From Balneola sp. (GTDB lineage Bacteria > Bacteroidota > Rhodothermia > Balneolales > Balneolaceae), in assembly GCA_003712055.1 (NCBI GenBank), contig RHLJ01000007.1:177512-241511 (forward strand): DNA of 64,000 nt, read 5' to 3'. The position numbers and the translations under genes were made by a program. The notes under the pieces were generated by a model. The model was not told the origin of the DNA, did not search any database, and saw nothing but the letters and a program-made list of their open reading frames with translations. Of the stretch, positions 9,131-18,688 are shown piece after piece (the stretch's first letter is position 1; each line of letters begins with the position of its first letter).

Positions 9131-11605
9131 TTGGCTAATTACCACGTGCATACTTTCTTAAAACAATTACTTTTTACCTTTTTACTTTTCTCTTTTTCAG
9201 CAGTAGCTAACCAAAACCTTCAAGCTCAGGATTTTCAAATAACCGATCCTACGCTTGAGATTCCACAAGAGTACACTGTTCTTGGTCTTGAGATTAGGGG
9301 AAATGAAACTACCAGAGAGCAGTTCATTATAAACGCAAGTCTTCTGCAGCCCGGAACTACAATCACTTATCCGGGTGAAGATATTCCCGATGCGATAAAA
9401 CGATTATTTAGAGTAGGTCTTTTTTCTGATGTGAAAGTTTTTATATCGGAGAAAACAACCACTGGTGTCCGGTTAGTAATCGAGGTTACTGAGCAACCCC
9501 GCATGCTCGAATATAAAATTGAAGGGGTTAAACGAACAGAAAGAAGAGACCTTAAAAAGCAGATTTTGTTACTTCCAGGTACAGCGATAACAGAATCAAA
9601 TATTGAACAGGCAAAACGAGCAATAGACAAGTTTTATCGAGAGAAAGGTCTTTGGTTTACCGAAGTTGAAGCGCGTGTTGAACCCTCTGATAAGGTTGAG
9701 AATAGATCAATATTAATTTTTGATGTTAAAAGGGGTAAGAAGCTTGAGATAAAAGACATTCAATTCCCTGAAGTTGAAGCTTTTTCTGAGAGAAAACTTA
9801 CAAAAACGGTAAAACCACTTAAGGAAGATAGATGGTGGAAGTTTTTATCTAAAAAGACTTTTAAGCAGGAAGATTTTGAAGAGGGTAGAGAAAAACTACT
9901 GACCTTCTATCGAAACAATGGTTATTCGGATGTTCGCATAGTTGCAGATTCAGTATGGGTATTCGATTATGACGGTAGTAAAAAGGGGATAAAAGTCCGC
10001 TTCGATTTACAAGAAGGCCCTCAATATAAAGTCAGGAATGTGAGCTGGGATGGGAATACAGTATATACCGACGAGCAATTAACAATCGCTCTAGGTTTTG
10101 AAAAGGGAGATATCTTCGATGAATCTAAATACGAAGCGAATACTACCTTTAACAGAAGCTCTACTGACATAAATAGCCTTTACCAAAATATTGGTTATCT
10201 CTTCTTTAACTTATTTCCAACGATAACTAAAGTAGGCGAAGATTCTTTAGATTTGCATTTCGATTTATATGAAGACGAAATTGCAACTATTAGATCGGTT
10301 TCCTTTTCGGGAAATACTAATACTCATGACGACGTAGTTCGCCGGACATTACGAACGGTTCCAGGAAATAAGTATAGTAGGGATGCGATTGTGCGTTCTA
10401 TCAGGGAGTTAAGTACACTTGGTTATTTTGATCCTCAGAATATTACTCCTGACGTTTTACCAATTCCTCAAAATAAAGAAGTAGATATATCCTTTAGCCT
10501 GGATGAGTCTCAGAGTACCAGTAATTTTGAATTCTCAGGTGGTTATGGTGGTCAGTCAATTGGAGCAATTATCTCCGCCAGGTTGAATTTTAATAATTTT
10601 TCCTTGAAAAGGGCCATTGAAGGAGATTTTACGCCTTTCCCTTCAGGAGATGGACAAAATTTATCATTGGGTGTTCAGGTAACCGGTACCGGATACCAAA
10701 GCTATAGCTTCGGATTTGTTGAGCCATGGTTGAACGGGAAACCTACTTCACTTGGAGTCAATTTTTCCTATAACTTCATTCGATATTCGGGTAGTGACGC
10801 CCGGGATCGCCTATTTTCAGCAAGCGTTTCACTTGGAAAGCGGTTGAAATTCCCGGATGACTATTTTTCTACCCGTACGGTACTTGGATATCAGCTGTAT
10901 GATGTAACCAACTCTCTTTCTTTCTTAGCCGAAGGTACTTCGAGTCTTATTTCCATAAAGCAAGTGCTTGAGCGGAACTCTTTAGATAACTTTATTTCTC
11001 CGAACTCTGGATCAAAGTTTACACTTACCGGTGAAATTGCTCCTCCGTTACCGGGATTTTCTGAATTCTATAAAATCACTACTAATTTTCAACATCATGT
11101 TCCTGTAGCTGGCAAACTTGTACTAACAAGTCAGGCTGATTATGGATTTATAGGATATTTGACAGATGACAAGCGAAGTGATTTTCAAAAGTTTTTGGTT
11201 GGGGGAACACAACTTCAGCAGCGTCAGAGCTTTGTGTATGACAATATAGATCTAAGGGGGTATCCTGGTGGAATTGGAGAAAGTATTGCCCCTGTTGTTG
11301 ATGGAAACCAAGTTGGAGGAAGGGTTTATGCGAAATACTCATTTGAAATGAGGTATCCGGCAGTAAGCACCGAACAACTACAGGTAATTCCATATATATT
11401 TTATGATGCCGGAAACTCTTACCTTGAGTTTTCTGACTTTGATCCCTTCAAATTGAAGCGATCAATTGGATTCGGATCACGTCTATTCTTGCCTGTTCTT
11501 GGATTAGTAGACTTGAGTTATGGCTATAGACTTGATGGGGTAGAAGGGACTTCCATTACGCCAGGAAACTGGGAATTCTTATTCAATATCGGATCTCCAT
11601 TCTAA
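9131..11605 (+). CDS. bamA: outer membrane protein assembly factor BamA
   Basis: Central beta-barrel of the BAM complex. A hydrophobic signal segment (about residues 8-30, ending LQAQ) leads into five POTRA repeats (about residues 45-450), then the 16-strand Omp85 barrel ending in Phe (GSPF), as expected for a barrel insertion signal. The start is TTG 9131; a GTG at 9146 is an alternative and would give a tighter signal peptide. An in-frame TGA at 9122 rules out anything longer. It follows uppS by 9 bases, and its TAA overlaps the first skp ATG by one base. The bamA-skp order is conserved in many diderms. Confidence 0.95.
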   Translation: MANYHVHTFLKQLLFTFLLFSFSAVANQNLQAQDFQITDPTLEIPQEYTVLGLEIRGNETTREQFIINASLLQPGTTITYPGEDIPDAIKRLFRVGLFSDVKVFISEKTTTGVRLVIEVTEQPRMLEYKIEGVKRTERRDLKKQILLLPGTAITESNIEQAKRAIDKFYREKGLWFTEVEARVEPSDKVENRSILIFDVKRGKKLEIKDIQFPEVEAFSERKLTKTVKPLKEDRWWKFLSKKTFKQEDFEEGREKLLTFYRNNGYSDVRIVADSVWVFDYDGSKKGIKVRFDLQEGPQYKVRNVSWDGNTVYTDEQLTIALGFEKGDIFDESKYEANTTFNRSSTDINSLYQNIGYLFFNLFPTITKVGEDSLDLHFDLYEDEIATIRSVSFSGNTNTHDDVVRRTLRTVPGNKYSRDAIVRSIRELSTLGYFDPQNITPDVLPIPQNKEVDISFSLDESQSTSNFEFSGGYGGQSIGAIISARLNFNNFSLKRAIEGDFTPFPSGDGQNLSLGVQVTGTGYQSYSFGFVEPWLNGKPTSLGVNFSYNFIRYSGSDARDRLFSASVSLGKRLKFPDDYFSTRTVLGYQLYDVTNSLSFLAEGTSSLISIKQVLERNSLDNFISPNSGSKFTLTGEIAPPLPGFSEFYKITTNFQHHVPVAGKLVLTSQADYGFIGYLTDDKRSDFQKFLVGGTQLQQRQSFVYDNIDLRGYPGGIGESIAPVVDGNQVGGRVYAKYSFEMRYPAVSTEQLQVIPYIFYDAGNSYLEFSDFDPFKLKRSIGFGSRLFLPVLGLVDLSYGYRLDGVEGTSITPGNWEFLFNIGSPF

Positions 11606-12135
11606 TGAAGCTAAAGGTACTCATAATATTCTTAGCGCTGTTTTTTATCAGTACAGCAAACTCAGAAGCTCAAAATCAGAAAATCGGGTATTTTGAATCT
11701 GAGGTAATACTTGCTCAAATACCTGAATATCAGGGAATCGAGCAGAGATTACAGTTACTCAGTGATGGCTGGGAGCAGGAACTGAATGAGTTGGATGCAG
11801 AAATTCTTGCATTAGAGGAGGATTATAAAGCTAAAGAAATTCTTTATACAGAAGAGATAAGGCAACAAAAAAGAAATGAAATCCAGCAAAAGAAACTGGC
11901 TCGGGATACGTTCTTGAATCAGAAATTTGGTCCGGAAGGCGAATATTTTCAAAATCAAAGGGATTTATTGGAACCTATTCAACGCCAAATTTTTACGGCT
12001 TTAAGGACGGTAGCCCAAAAACAGGGATTTGACTATGTATTTGATCGCTCAGGTGATCTGTATATGGTATACGCTCGTGGAGAATGGAATTTAAATGAGG
12101 CTATTCTTCTAGAGTTAGGAATAGAAATAGAATAA
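11605..12135 (+). CDS. OmpH/Skp-family periplasmic chaperone, copy 1
   Basis: A 176-residue exported coiled-coil protein with a signal peptide ending near SEAQ, then the family core starting KIGYFESEVILAQIPEYQGIE and a long charged helix pair (residues about 45-130). Skp holds unfolded outer-membrane proteins on the way to BamA. Start ATG overlaps the bamA stop. Differs from the two following copies by a longer, aromatic C-terminus (YMVYARGEWNLNEA). Confidence 0.85.
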   Translation: MKLKVLIIFLALFFISTANSEAQNQKIGYFESEVILAQIPEYQGIEQRLQLLSDGWEQELNELDAEILALEEDYKAKEILYTEEIRQQKRNEIQQKKLARDTFLNQKFGPEGEYFQNQRDLLEPIQRQIFTALRTVAQKQGFDYVFDRSGDLYMVYARGEWNLNEAILLELGIEIE

Positions 12136-12179
12136 ACATCTTACATAGAGAAACGATAATTTCCACAAAGTTAAAAGTT

Positions 12180-12698
12180 ATGGGAAAACACATAGTTGCT
12201 GTACTTGTTGCATTACTGTTTACTGTTAGCGCACAGGCCCAAATTAAAATCGGGTTTATGAACCCCGCTGAAGTATTGGCACAGATTGAAGAAGTACAGA
12301 TCATTGAGCAGGAAATACAGAAATTAGTTGAGACACGTGACGCAGATTTACTCGCGAGAACAACTCAACTACAACAAGATTTTGCTACTTATGAAGAAGG
12401 AAAGACAGTTCTTTCAGAACAAGCTAGAGCAGAAAAAGAGCAGGAATTCTTGGATCGAAATGAAGCACTTGAACAGGATAGAGAAACTTATTTAAATGAA
12501 ATAAGACAGAAACGCGCTCAAATGATGACTCCGATTATTGAAAGAATGGATACTGCTATAAAAGTGACAGCAGAAGAAATGGGACTGGATCTTGTTTTGA
12601 ACCAGATGACTTCATATGGAGATGCAATCATCTTCTTCTCCAAAGAAGAGCGATTAAATATTACATCACTAGTGTTAGCCAAACTACAGGCTCAATAA
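12180..12698 (+). CDS. OmpH/Skp-family periplasmic chaperone, copy 2
   Basis: A 172-residue protein with a signal peptide ending AQAQ and the core KIGFMNPAEVLAQIEEVQIIE, followed by an alpha-hairpin tentacle rich in Glu/Gln. It shares the KIG...P...L layout with copies 1 and 3, so it is a tandem paralogue. A 44-base gap without an obvious Shine-Dalgarno precedes it. Its tip is shorter and more polar than that of copy 1, which may alter client range (inference). Confidence 0.85.
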   Translation: MGKHIVAVLVALLFTVSAQAQIKIGFMNPAEVLAQIEEVQIIEQEIQKLVETRDADLLARTTQLQQDFATYEEGKTVLSEQARAEKEQEFLDRNEALEQDRETYLNEIRQKRAQMMTPIIERMDTAIKVTAEEMGLDLVLNQMTSYGDAIIFFSKEERLNITSLVLAKLQAQ

Positions 12699-12716
12699 AT
12701 AATTTTAGACCAACGC

Positions 12717-13271
12717 ATGAAAAAAATGATACGACGAATTAGTACAACCCTCACAACCCTTTTGGTAGTGCTCCTTGCAGCCTCTACTGTTAATGCGCAA
12801 GATGAGCTTAAAATCGGGTACGTTAATCCACAGGCTATACTGGCAAATATGCCCGAAATGAAAGCGGTACAGCAACGCCTACAAAATTTCACTGCTCGAA
12901 AGCAGCAAGAATTGATACAAAGACAGCAGATTTTTGAAACAGAAGTAGCAGCTTACCAACAAAAGATCGGAGTAATTTCAGCAGAAGCCCAGGCACAGGA
13001 AGAAGCAAGATTGGGCCAAATGCAAAACGATCTTCTTGCAGCACAACAGACTGCCGATCTGGAGCTTCAGGAGAAAAGAAACGAATTAGTTGGTCCACTA
13101 CTTGAACAGATTGGATCTGCTATTGATGCAGTTGCAACCAGAATGGAATTAATTTATGTACTTAATACAACCACGAGTACCGGTGATCTTGTAATTCTGT
13201 ATGCATCAGATGAGTATCAAGCTAAGTACGATATTACAGAACAGGTAATGGAAGAACTTGGAATGTTCTAA
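12717..13271 (+). CDS. OmpH/Skp-family periplasmic chaperone, copy 3
   Basis: A 184-residue protein with a signal peptide ending VNAQ and the core KIGYVNPQAILANMPEMKAVQ. The tentacle region is strikingly Gln-rich (RKQQELIQRQQ and AQAQEEARLGQ). Last gene of the envelope operon: it lies 18 bases after copy 2 and is followed by a strong hairpin terminator. Copies 2 and 3 look most similar to one another in length and ending, but that needs an alignment. Confidence 0.85.
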   Translation: MKKMIRRISTTLTTLLVVLLAASTVNAQDELKIGYVNPQAILANMPEMKAVQQRLQNFTARKQQELIQRQQIFETEVAAYQQKIGVISAEAQAQEEARLGQMQNDLLAAQQTADLELQEKRNELVGPLLEQIGSAIDAVATRMELIYVLNTTTSTGDLVILYASDEYQAKYDITEQVMEELGMF

Positions 13272-13294
13272 TTGATCTGCCTAGCCAAAAAATT

Positions 13295-13330
13295 AAAGCC
13301 CACTTTAGTCATAAAGAGGGCTTTTTTATT
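13295..13330. terminator. bidirectional intrinsic terminator between skp3 and the VWA gene
   Basis: Inverted repeat AAAGCCC...GGGCTTT with a 16-base loop, followed on the + strand by a T run. It sits between two converging genes and the VWA stop codon lies inside the T run. Confidence 0.75.
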
Positions 13331-14438
13331 TCACGTTCTTTTTCCTGTTTTGAATATAATCTTCAAAAATATACCCGCCTAGATCATTTAGCGAAGCGAA
13401 GTAAGCCTTTCCTTTATTAGCATTGGTCATTTCTCTAACAAAGCTTTGCAGGTAAGGATCACGGGCAATCATAAAGGTTGTGATGGAGATCTTATCTCTT
13501 CGACACTTCACAGCTTCATCAAGCACTTTATTTACAATTTTCCGATCAAGCCCAAAACTATTTTTATATAGTCTTCCATTTTCAAACATACAGGAAGGTT
13601 TTCCATCGGTAATCATAAAAATTTGCTTATTGGAATATTTTCTACGCTGAAGAATGTGCCGTGCAACTTCAAGGCCTTGTTTAGTATTTGTGTGATAGGG
13701 ACCAACTTTCAGGTAAGGCAAATCTTCAACCGAGATTTGCCAGGCTTCATTACCAAAGGCTACAATATCTAGTGAATCTTTTGCGTAATTGGTCATTATT
13801 AGCTCAGACAATGCCATAGCTACTTTTTTAGCAGGTGTTATTCTGTCTTCACCATATAAGATCATCGAATGGCTTAAGTCAATAAGTAATACTGTGGCTA
13901 CCGAGGTATAGTGATCAGATTCATGAACCTCAAGATCGTCTTCATGCAAATCGAAATGATCAAGCGAACTATGGCGAAGCATATTTAGCATGGTTGAAGA
14001 ACTATCAATTTGACCAACGTCATCACCCAGGTTCCACTGTCTTGTCTCAGGTTGCCTTTCCATTCCTTTTCCGGAATACTGAGTTTTATGATTTCCAAAG
14101 CCACCTTTTTCAAGGTTTTTAAAGACTTCTTCCAATGACTTTTGTCTTAGACTCCGCTCGGCTTTTTTGGTCATGGTCAAGGAATCTGGCTGGTCTCCGT
14201 CGTCCAGGTATCCTCTTTGCTTCATTTCTTCGATAAAATCTCCGATCGAATATCCCTCCTCAAATTGATCGGTGATGTTATACTCTTGATCCAGTTCGGT
14301 GAGCCATCTTAAAGCTTGAGCTACGTCTCCACTGGAAATAGTCAATAGTTGTTGGAATAAGTCCCAAAGTGTATCAAAAGGAGTTTTCCCTGATTTTTTT
14401 TGAAGACGTTCATCCCAATTGAAATACCTAAAATTCAT
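13326..14438 (-). CDS. von Willebrand factor A domain protein
   Basis: A 370-residue cytosolic protein without signal peptide. The C-terminal half (about residues 180-360) is a VWA domain with an intact MIDAS: DLSHS for the DxSxS motif and MITDGKP for the later Asp. The N-terminal half is acidic and helical and resembles the regions that precede VWA in MoxR-associated proteins, although no MoxR-type ATPase is next to it here. It probably binds a metal-dependent protein partner, with function unknown. It is a single gene, divergent from rnhB. Confidence 0.75.
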   Translation of the reverse strand: MNFRYFNWDERLQKKSGKTPFDTLWDLFQQLLTISSGDVAQALRWLTELDQEYNITDQFEEGYSIGDFIEEMKQRGYLDDGDQPDSLTMTKKAERSLRQKSLEEVFKNLEKGGFGNHKTQYSGKGMERQPETRQWNLGDDVGQIDSSSTMLNMLRHSSLDHFDLHEDDLEVHESDHYTSVATVLLIDLSHSMILYGEDRITPAKKVAMALSELIMTNYAKDSLDIVAFGNEAWQISVEDLPYLKVGPYHTNTKQGLEVARHILQRRKYSNKQIFMITDGKPSCMFENGRLYKNSFGLDRKIVNKVLDEAVKCRRDKISITTFMIARDPYLQSFVREMTNANKGKAYFASLNDLGGYIFEDYIQNRKKNVK

Positions 14439-14506
14439 ACAACTTAATTTGTATTCAGAATAGAAGTTTCTCTAAAACAGTTCCATTAAAGAACGGGAAA
14501 GGAGTA

Positions 14507-14514
14507 TATTTTTG
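14507..14514 (+). promoter_or_regulatory. -7 element of rnhB
   Basis: TATTTTTG matches TAnnTTTG and ends two bases before the ATG at 14517, predicting a transcript that starts at the start codon. A purine-rich GGGAAAGGAG lies just upstream at 14495-14504, too far from ATG for an ideal Shine-Dalgarno, so the two readings compete. Confidence 0.45.
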
Positions 14515-14516
14515 GT

Positions 14517-15125
14517 ATGGACAGGACGAAATATGAAAAGCAGCTTTGGAGTGAGGGTTTTGAACGAATTATGGGGCTTGATGAAGTAGGAAGGGGTTGC
14601 CTTGCAGGACCTGTAGTTGCAGCAGGTGTTATTTTTGAGAGTGGAACAGAATTCCCTGAGATAAGAGATAGCAAGAAAATTGATAAATCTGAGCGAGAGC
14701 GCCTTGCTGATGAGATAAAGAAAAGAGCACTATTCTGGTCGGTAGAGGAGGGGAGTATTGCAGATATTGATCGTCTTAATATTCTATGGGCTTCAATCGC
14801 AACAATGGAAAGCTGTGCGAACAAAGAGGGAGCAGCTCCTGATTATTTGTTGGTTGATGGGAATCGGTATTCTGCTTCATTAATACCCTTTACCTGTGTC
14901 GTAAAAGGAGACGATAAATCTATAAGCATTGGGGCAGCGTCTATCTTGGCAAAAGTATACCGTGATAACCTTATGGAAGCGCTAAATAAAGACTTCCCGG
15001 AGTTTGGATGGGACAGTAATGTAGGTTATCCAACCAAACATCATAGAGAGGCGTTAAGAAAATATGGATATACTCGTCATCATCGTTTGAGCTTCAATCT
15101 TGGTACTGATAAAAAGTACAAATAA
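14517..15125 (+). CDS. rnhB: ribonuclease HII
   Basis: Cleaves the RNA strand of RNA-DNA hybrids and single ribonucleotides in DNA. The 202-residue protein shows the type 2 RNase H motifs: GLDEVGRGCLAGPVVAA with the first Asp-Glu pair, DSKKID, a further acidic residue in LLVDGN and IGAASILAKVYRD. Length is standard. It converges on rodA with only one base between the stop codons and no visible terminator. Confidence 0.95.
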   Translation: MDRTKYEKQLWSEGFERIMGLDEVGRGCLAGPVVAAGVIFESGTEFPEIRDSKKIDKSERERLADEIKKRALFWSVEEGSIADIDRLNILWASIATMESCANKEGAAPDYLLVDGNRYSASLIPFTCVVKGDDKSISIGAASILAKVYRDNLMEALNKDFPEFGWDSNVGYPTKHHREALRKYGYTRHHRLSFNLGTDKKYK

Positions 15126-15126
15126 G

Positions 15127-16377
15127 TTATCGGTAAATACTGAATTCCCTTTTATGGAAGTCCATATTCAAGCAGATTGCAAGCATGATTGTATTAGTAA
15201 GAAAAGCAGAGCCACCATAGCTGATGAACGGGAGTGGAATACCAATAACCGGAAGTAGTGCAGTTGCACTTCCAACATTAATGAAGAAATGAATAAAGAA
15301 TACTGAGGTTACACTCACAGTTACTAGTTGTGCAAAAGGGTGTTTATGGTTGCCTGCCAGTCCTAGAAGACGAACGAAAAGAAATAAGAACGTAATTACT
15401 ACAAGGCCAGCTCCAAGTAGGCCAAATTCTTCCCCTATCACACAGAATACAAAATCTGTCCACTGCTCAGGTAAAAAGCGAAGTTGTGTTTGTGTGCCTT
15501 CGAGGAAACCTTTTCCGGTTATTCCTCCTGATCCGATGGCAGTTTTAGCTTGTATTACATTCCAACCTGCTCCGGTAGGATCATAGGATGGGTTTGTGAA
15601 AGCAAGAATTCTAGCAATTTGGTGAGGCTGTAATACACTGGTCAGTGCGAGTTGAACTCCTATTACAGTAAGAATCCCTGTTACAAAAGAGGTAATAGTG
15701 AGCCAAGTTCTGCGCTGGATAAAAAAGATTAATCCTGTAAGTAGTACTGCTGATACCAGGCCTAGTTGCCAATTTAGCACCGTCAAGTAAAGAATTATTG
15801 CAGGAGATATGATAAATATCGAAACCCCATATGGCAATCCTGACCAAAATAACATGACTGGAATTAATGCCAGGAATACAATTGCAGTTCCAAAATCGTT
15901 TTGAGCAATTACCAAGGCTGTAGGTAAAAGGATTATTAATACTGCGACAAGGGCGAATCGAATATTTTCCGCAGAGATATTCCTTCTACTGGTAAGGTAA
16001 TTAGCTACTGCAAGTATAGTAGCGATTTTCATGAACTCGCTACTCTGAAATCCAAAGGGTCCGATTCTAAACCAACTTTTAGCACCATTTATTTCCGAAC
16101 CGAATAGCAAGGTAAGCACCATGAGAATGATGCCAACTAAATAAAAAATATAGGATAGTTGTAAAAATGACCTTGGAGATACAAACTGAATAGCTATCAT
16201 CATAATGACCGAGATAACCACAAAGCCCAATTGTTTATAGAAATTGGATTGTATATAAGAAGGTAAGAACTCGGACACCGGCCCTTGAGTTGCACTAAAA
16301 ATTGCTATAAGGCCTACAATAGTTAGAATTAACCAGGCGAATGCAATGGACCAATTAAAATCGCGAACATTACTCAT
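15127..16377 (-). CDS. rodA: rod-shape peptidoglycan glycosyltransferase RodA
   Basis: A SEDS-family polytopic membrane protein of 416 residues with about ten hydrophobic segments. The conserved region FLEGTQTQLRFLPEQWTDFVF and the C-terminal loop PFISYGGSAFLTN are diagnostic. It polymerises glycan strands from lipid II together with PBP2 in the elongasome. Its ATG overlaps the mrdA stop by four bases, which couples their translation and supports RodA rather than FtsW. It is the last gene of the mre run. Confidence 0.93.
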   Translation of the reverse strand: MSNVRDFNWSIAFAWLILTIVGLIAIFSATQGPVSEFLPSYIQSNFYKQLGFVVISVIMMIAIQFVSPRSFLQLSYIFYLVGIILMVLTLLFGSEINGAKSWFRIGPFGFQSSEFMKIATILAVANYLTSRRNISAENIRFALVAVLIILLPTALVIAQNDFGTAIVFLALIPVMLFWSGLPYGVSIFIISPAIILYLTVLNWQLGLVSAVLLTGLIFFIQRRTWLTITSFVTGILTVIGVQLALTSVLQPHQIARILAFTNPSYDPTGAGWNVIQAKTAIGSGGITGKGFLEGTQTQLRFLPEQWTDFVFCVIGEEFGLLGAGLVVITFLFLFVRLLGLAGNHKHPFAQLVTVSVTSVFFIHFFINVGSATALLPVIGIPLPFISYGGSAFLTNTIMLAICLNMDFHKREFSIYR

Positions 16378-18215
16378 TGTTCGATCACCCCTTGTGAGTT
16401 ATCCTCTTTAGGCTCCCAGTTTAATACATAGTTGTAAACACTATTTCGTTGTATTTCTGCTTGTAGATATTTTTCAATTACTAAAGATGCTATCGGTGCA
16501 GCAGAAATAGAAGCAAAGCCTGCATTCTCCAAAAATACAGTTACTACTATTTCCGGATTGTCATAGGGAGCGAATGAGGTGAACCACCCATGACTAAACC
16601 CATGAGGGTTTTGAGCGGTACCAGTTTTTCCTGCTGTAGGAATGTCATCGTTTTTAGCATAAAAGCGTCCGCTACCTTCTTCAACTACACGCCGCATTCC
16701 TCTTTTAACAACTTCAATGTATTCTGGTTCTATCCAGTCTATCTTTTCATATTTGCCAGGTGAAATATATTCTGAAATTTCTCCTTGTTGTACCTCGCTA
16801 ACCAGATGTGGTTGAATCTTATAGCCACCATTAGCAATTGAGCTCGTCATTTGAGCTACTTGAAGCGGAGAAACGGACAGTACTCCTTGGCCAATTCCAA
16901 GGTTAATTAAATCTCCGAGTCCCCATTGTCTTCTTCCAAATCGTCGATTGAAATAAGCACTATCGGGAACAATACCTGTGGTAGCACTTGGTAGATCAAC
17001 CGAGGTCTGAGCACCCAATCCAAAATCTTTGACCAGCTTGTTCCAATTATTTAAATCACCCTGAGTGCTTATTCGATCCATTAATTGATAGAAATAGGTG
17101 TTACTTGAATAAGCGATAGCCGTTTCCAGGTTATAGTCTCCTAACGGGGCGATATCTCTGTATAAACGCCCCCTCATGTATCCCCCGGTATTTTTAACTA
17201 CTGTTTCAGGGGTAACATATCCAAGGTGCATACCGATCATGCCCATAAGTGGCTTAAATGTAGACCCAGGAGGTTGTCTACTGGATATCGCTCTATTGAA
17301 TAAGGGTCTTGTGGTGTCCGAGTTTATATGAGCCCAGTATTCTCTATCGAGTCTTCCCGCTAACCGAGTTACATCATAGCTAGGAGAGCTCACCAGGGCA
17401 AGAATTTCTCCGGTATGAGGTTTCATAGCTACAACTGCACCAACCTTGTCAACCATCAATTCTTCAATAAATGATTGGAGATCTGCATCAATTGTAGTGA
17501 TCAGGTTGAACCCTTGTTGAGGGTTTTTGTCTGTTCGCTCTCCTTCATACTTACCCAAAGATTGCCCAAAAGCATTAACCTTTAGGAATTCTATACCAAG
17601 CTCCCCTCGAAGAGAATCCTGGTAAATCAATTCAAGACCACTTTTTCCAATTTTGTCACCCAGTCTTAGGTCAGAAGAATTTTCATAGTCACTTCTGTCA
17701 GCCTCTCTCAAGTACCCAAAAATATGAGATGCGGTGATGTTAGGGGCATAATTTCGCTTACTCTCTATTTGATGTCCAATTCCAGGAAGTTGCCAAATGT
17801 TTTCCTGGATTCTAGAGAAGGTTTCAAAATCAACATCAGTTAGTAGAGGAGAGGTTCTATACCAGGAGTAACGCCGGGCTTCATCTACTCTTGAAGTAAC
17901 CAGGCTATCTTCGATTTCAAGTAATTCAGCCAACAAAGGAATTTTATCCCTGTCGAAATTTGCAGGTGTTACTGTTATCGAAAAGATAGGTTCGTTATCA
18001 ACCAGCAGTTTCCCATTTCGATCATAAATTAACCCCCTGGCAGGACTTACATATTCCTGTCTGATAGAATTTTCTTGTCCCAGAACGGCATAGGTTTCAT
18101 AATGAATAACCTGTAAGTAGAAAACTCTTCCAAGTACAATCAGGCAAAGCCCTCCCATAATAATCTGGAGGGCTCGAATAGAGGTTCGGGTTCTATTTGG
18201 TTGTCCTTTATACAT
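16374..18215 (-). CDS. mrdA: penicillin-binding protein 2, elongation transpeptidase
   Basis: A 613-residue class B PBP. One N-terminal transmembrane anchor (about residues 13-33) precedes the pedestal domain and the transpeptidase domain, which carries the SxxK nucleophile motif (PPGSTFKP), the SSN motif (AYSSNTYFY) and KTG (AGKTGTAQ). It cross-links peptidoglycan during side-wall growth with RodA and MreBCD. It begins 2 bases after the mreD stop. Confidence 0.95.
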   Translation of the reverse strand: MYKGQPNRTRTSIRALQIIMGGLCLIVLGRVFYLQVIHYETYAVLGQENSIRQEYVSPARGLIYDRNGKLLVDNEPIFSITVTPANFDRDKIPLLAELLEIEDSLVTSRVDEARRYSWYRTSPLLTDVDFETFSRIQENIWQLPGIGHQIESKRNYAPNITASHIFGYLREADRSDYENSSDLRLGDKIGKSGLELIYQDSLRGELGIEFLKVNAFGQSLGKYEGERTDKNPQQGFNLITTIDADLQSFIEELMVDKVGAVVAMKPHTGEILALVSSPSYDVTRLAGRLDREYWAHINSDTTRPLFNRAISSRQPPGSTFKPLMGMIGMHLGYVTPETVVKNTGGYMRGRLYRDIAPLGDYNLETAIAYSSNTYFYQLMDRISTQGDLNNWNKLVKDFGLGAQTSVDLPSATTGIVPDSAYFNRRFGRRQWGLGDLINLGIGQGVLSVSPLQVAQMTSSIANGGYKIQPHLVSEVQQGEISEYISPGKYEKIDWIEPEYIEVVKRGMRRVVEEGSGRFYAKNDDIPTAGKTGTAQNPHGFSHGWFTSFAPYDNPEIVVTVFLENAGFASISAAPIASLVIEKYLQAEIQRNSVYNYVLNWEPKEDNSQGVIEQ

Positions 18216-18217
18216 AC

Positions 18218-18688
18218 CTACTTCACTCTAAAAACATATATCAGAGAACCTACAAGAGCGGTATAAATTGCACCTCCAACAATTTGTAGAAATGGGTAGT
18301 AATTCACTGCATAGGCTTCAAAGAAGCTATTCAAGCCAAAGAAAATTAGATTATGTACAATTGCTGCAACCCAAATAAAAAGGAAGATCTGCCAAAGCAG
18401 AAGCTGAATTTCAGCTCTCTTTCTTACAAAGTTATATAACAAAAAAACGAGCAGGGTTTTTGAGAACATAAACATTCCCCAAAAGTCGAAAAAAGCATCC
18501 TGAATTAAACCAAGTGCTGCTGCCATAAATAGTAGGCTCGATCGCTCGTATCTAGGTATTAACCAGAGAAGAAAGAAAATGATAGGATCTACAGTAGTAC
18601 CTAAGATATTTAAGTGTTGAAAGAACAATATTTGCGAAATCACAAATACGATTCCAAGTCCAAAATCTTTTAATAGCTCGCTATTCAT
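18218..18688 (-). CDS. mreD: rod-shape determining protein MreD
   Basis: A 156-residue, very hydrophobic protein with about five or six transmembrane segments, identified mainly by position between mreC and mrdA and by its membrane layout, as MreD is poorly conserved. Its ATG overlaps the mreC stop by four bases. It should be the membrane partner of MreC. Confidence 0.85.
   Translation of the reverse strand: MNSELLKDFGLGIVFVISQILFFQHLNILGTTVDPIIFFLLWLIPRYERSSLLFMAAALGLIQDAFFDFWGMFMFSKTLLVFLLYNFVRKRAEIQLLLWQIFLFIWVAAIVHNLIFFGLNSFFEAYAVNYYPFLQIVGGAIYTALVGSLIYVFRVK

Noticed and set aside
13326-14438. VWA gene as part of a MoxR-VWA chaperone system
   Set aside because: No MoxR-type AAA+ ATPase is adjacent; the neighbours are a terminator and rnhB.
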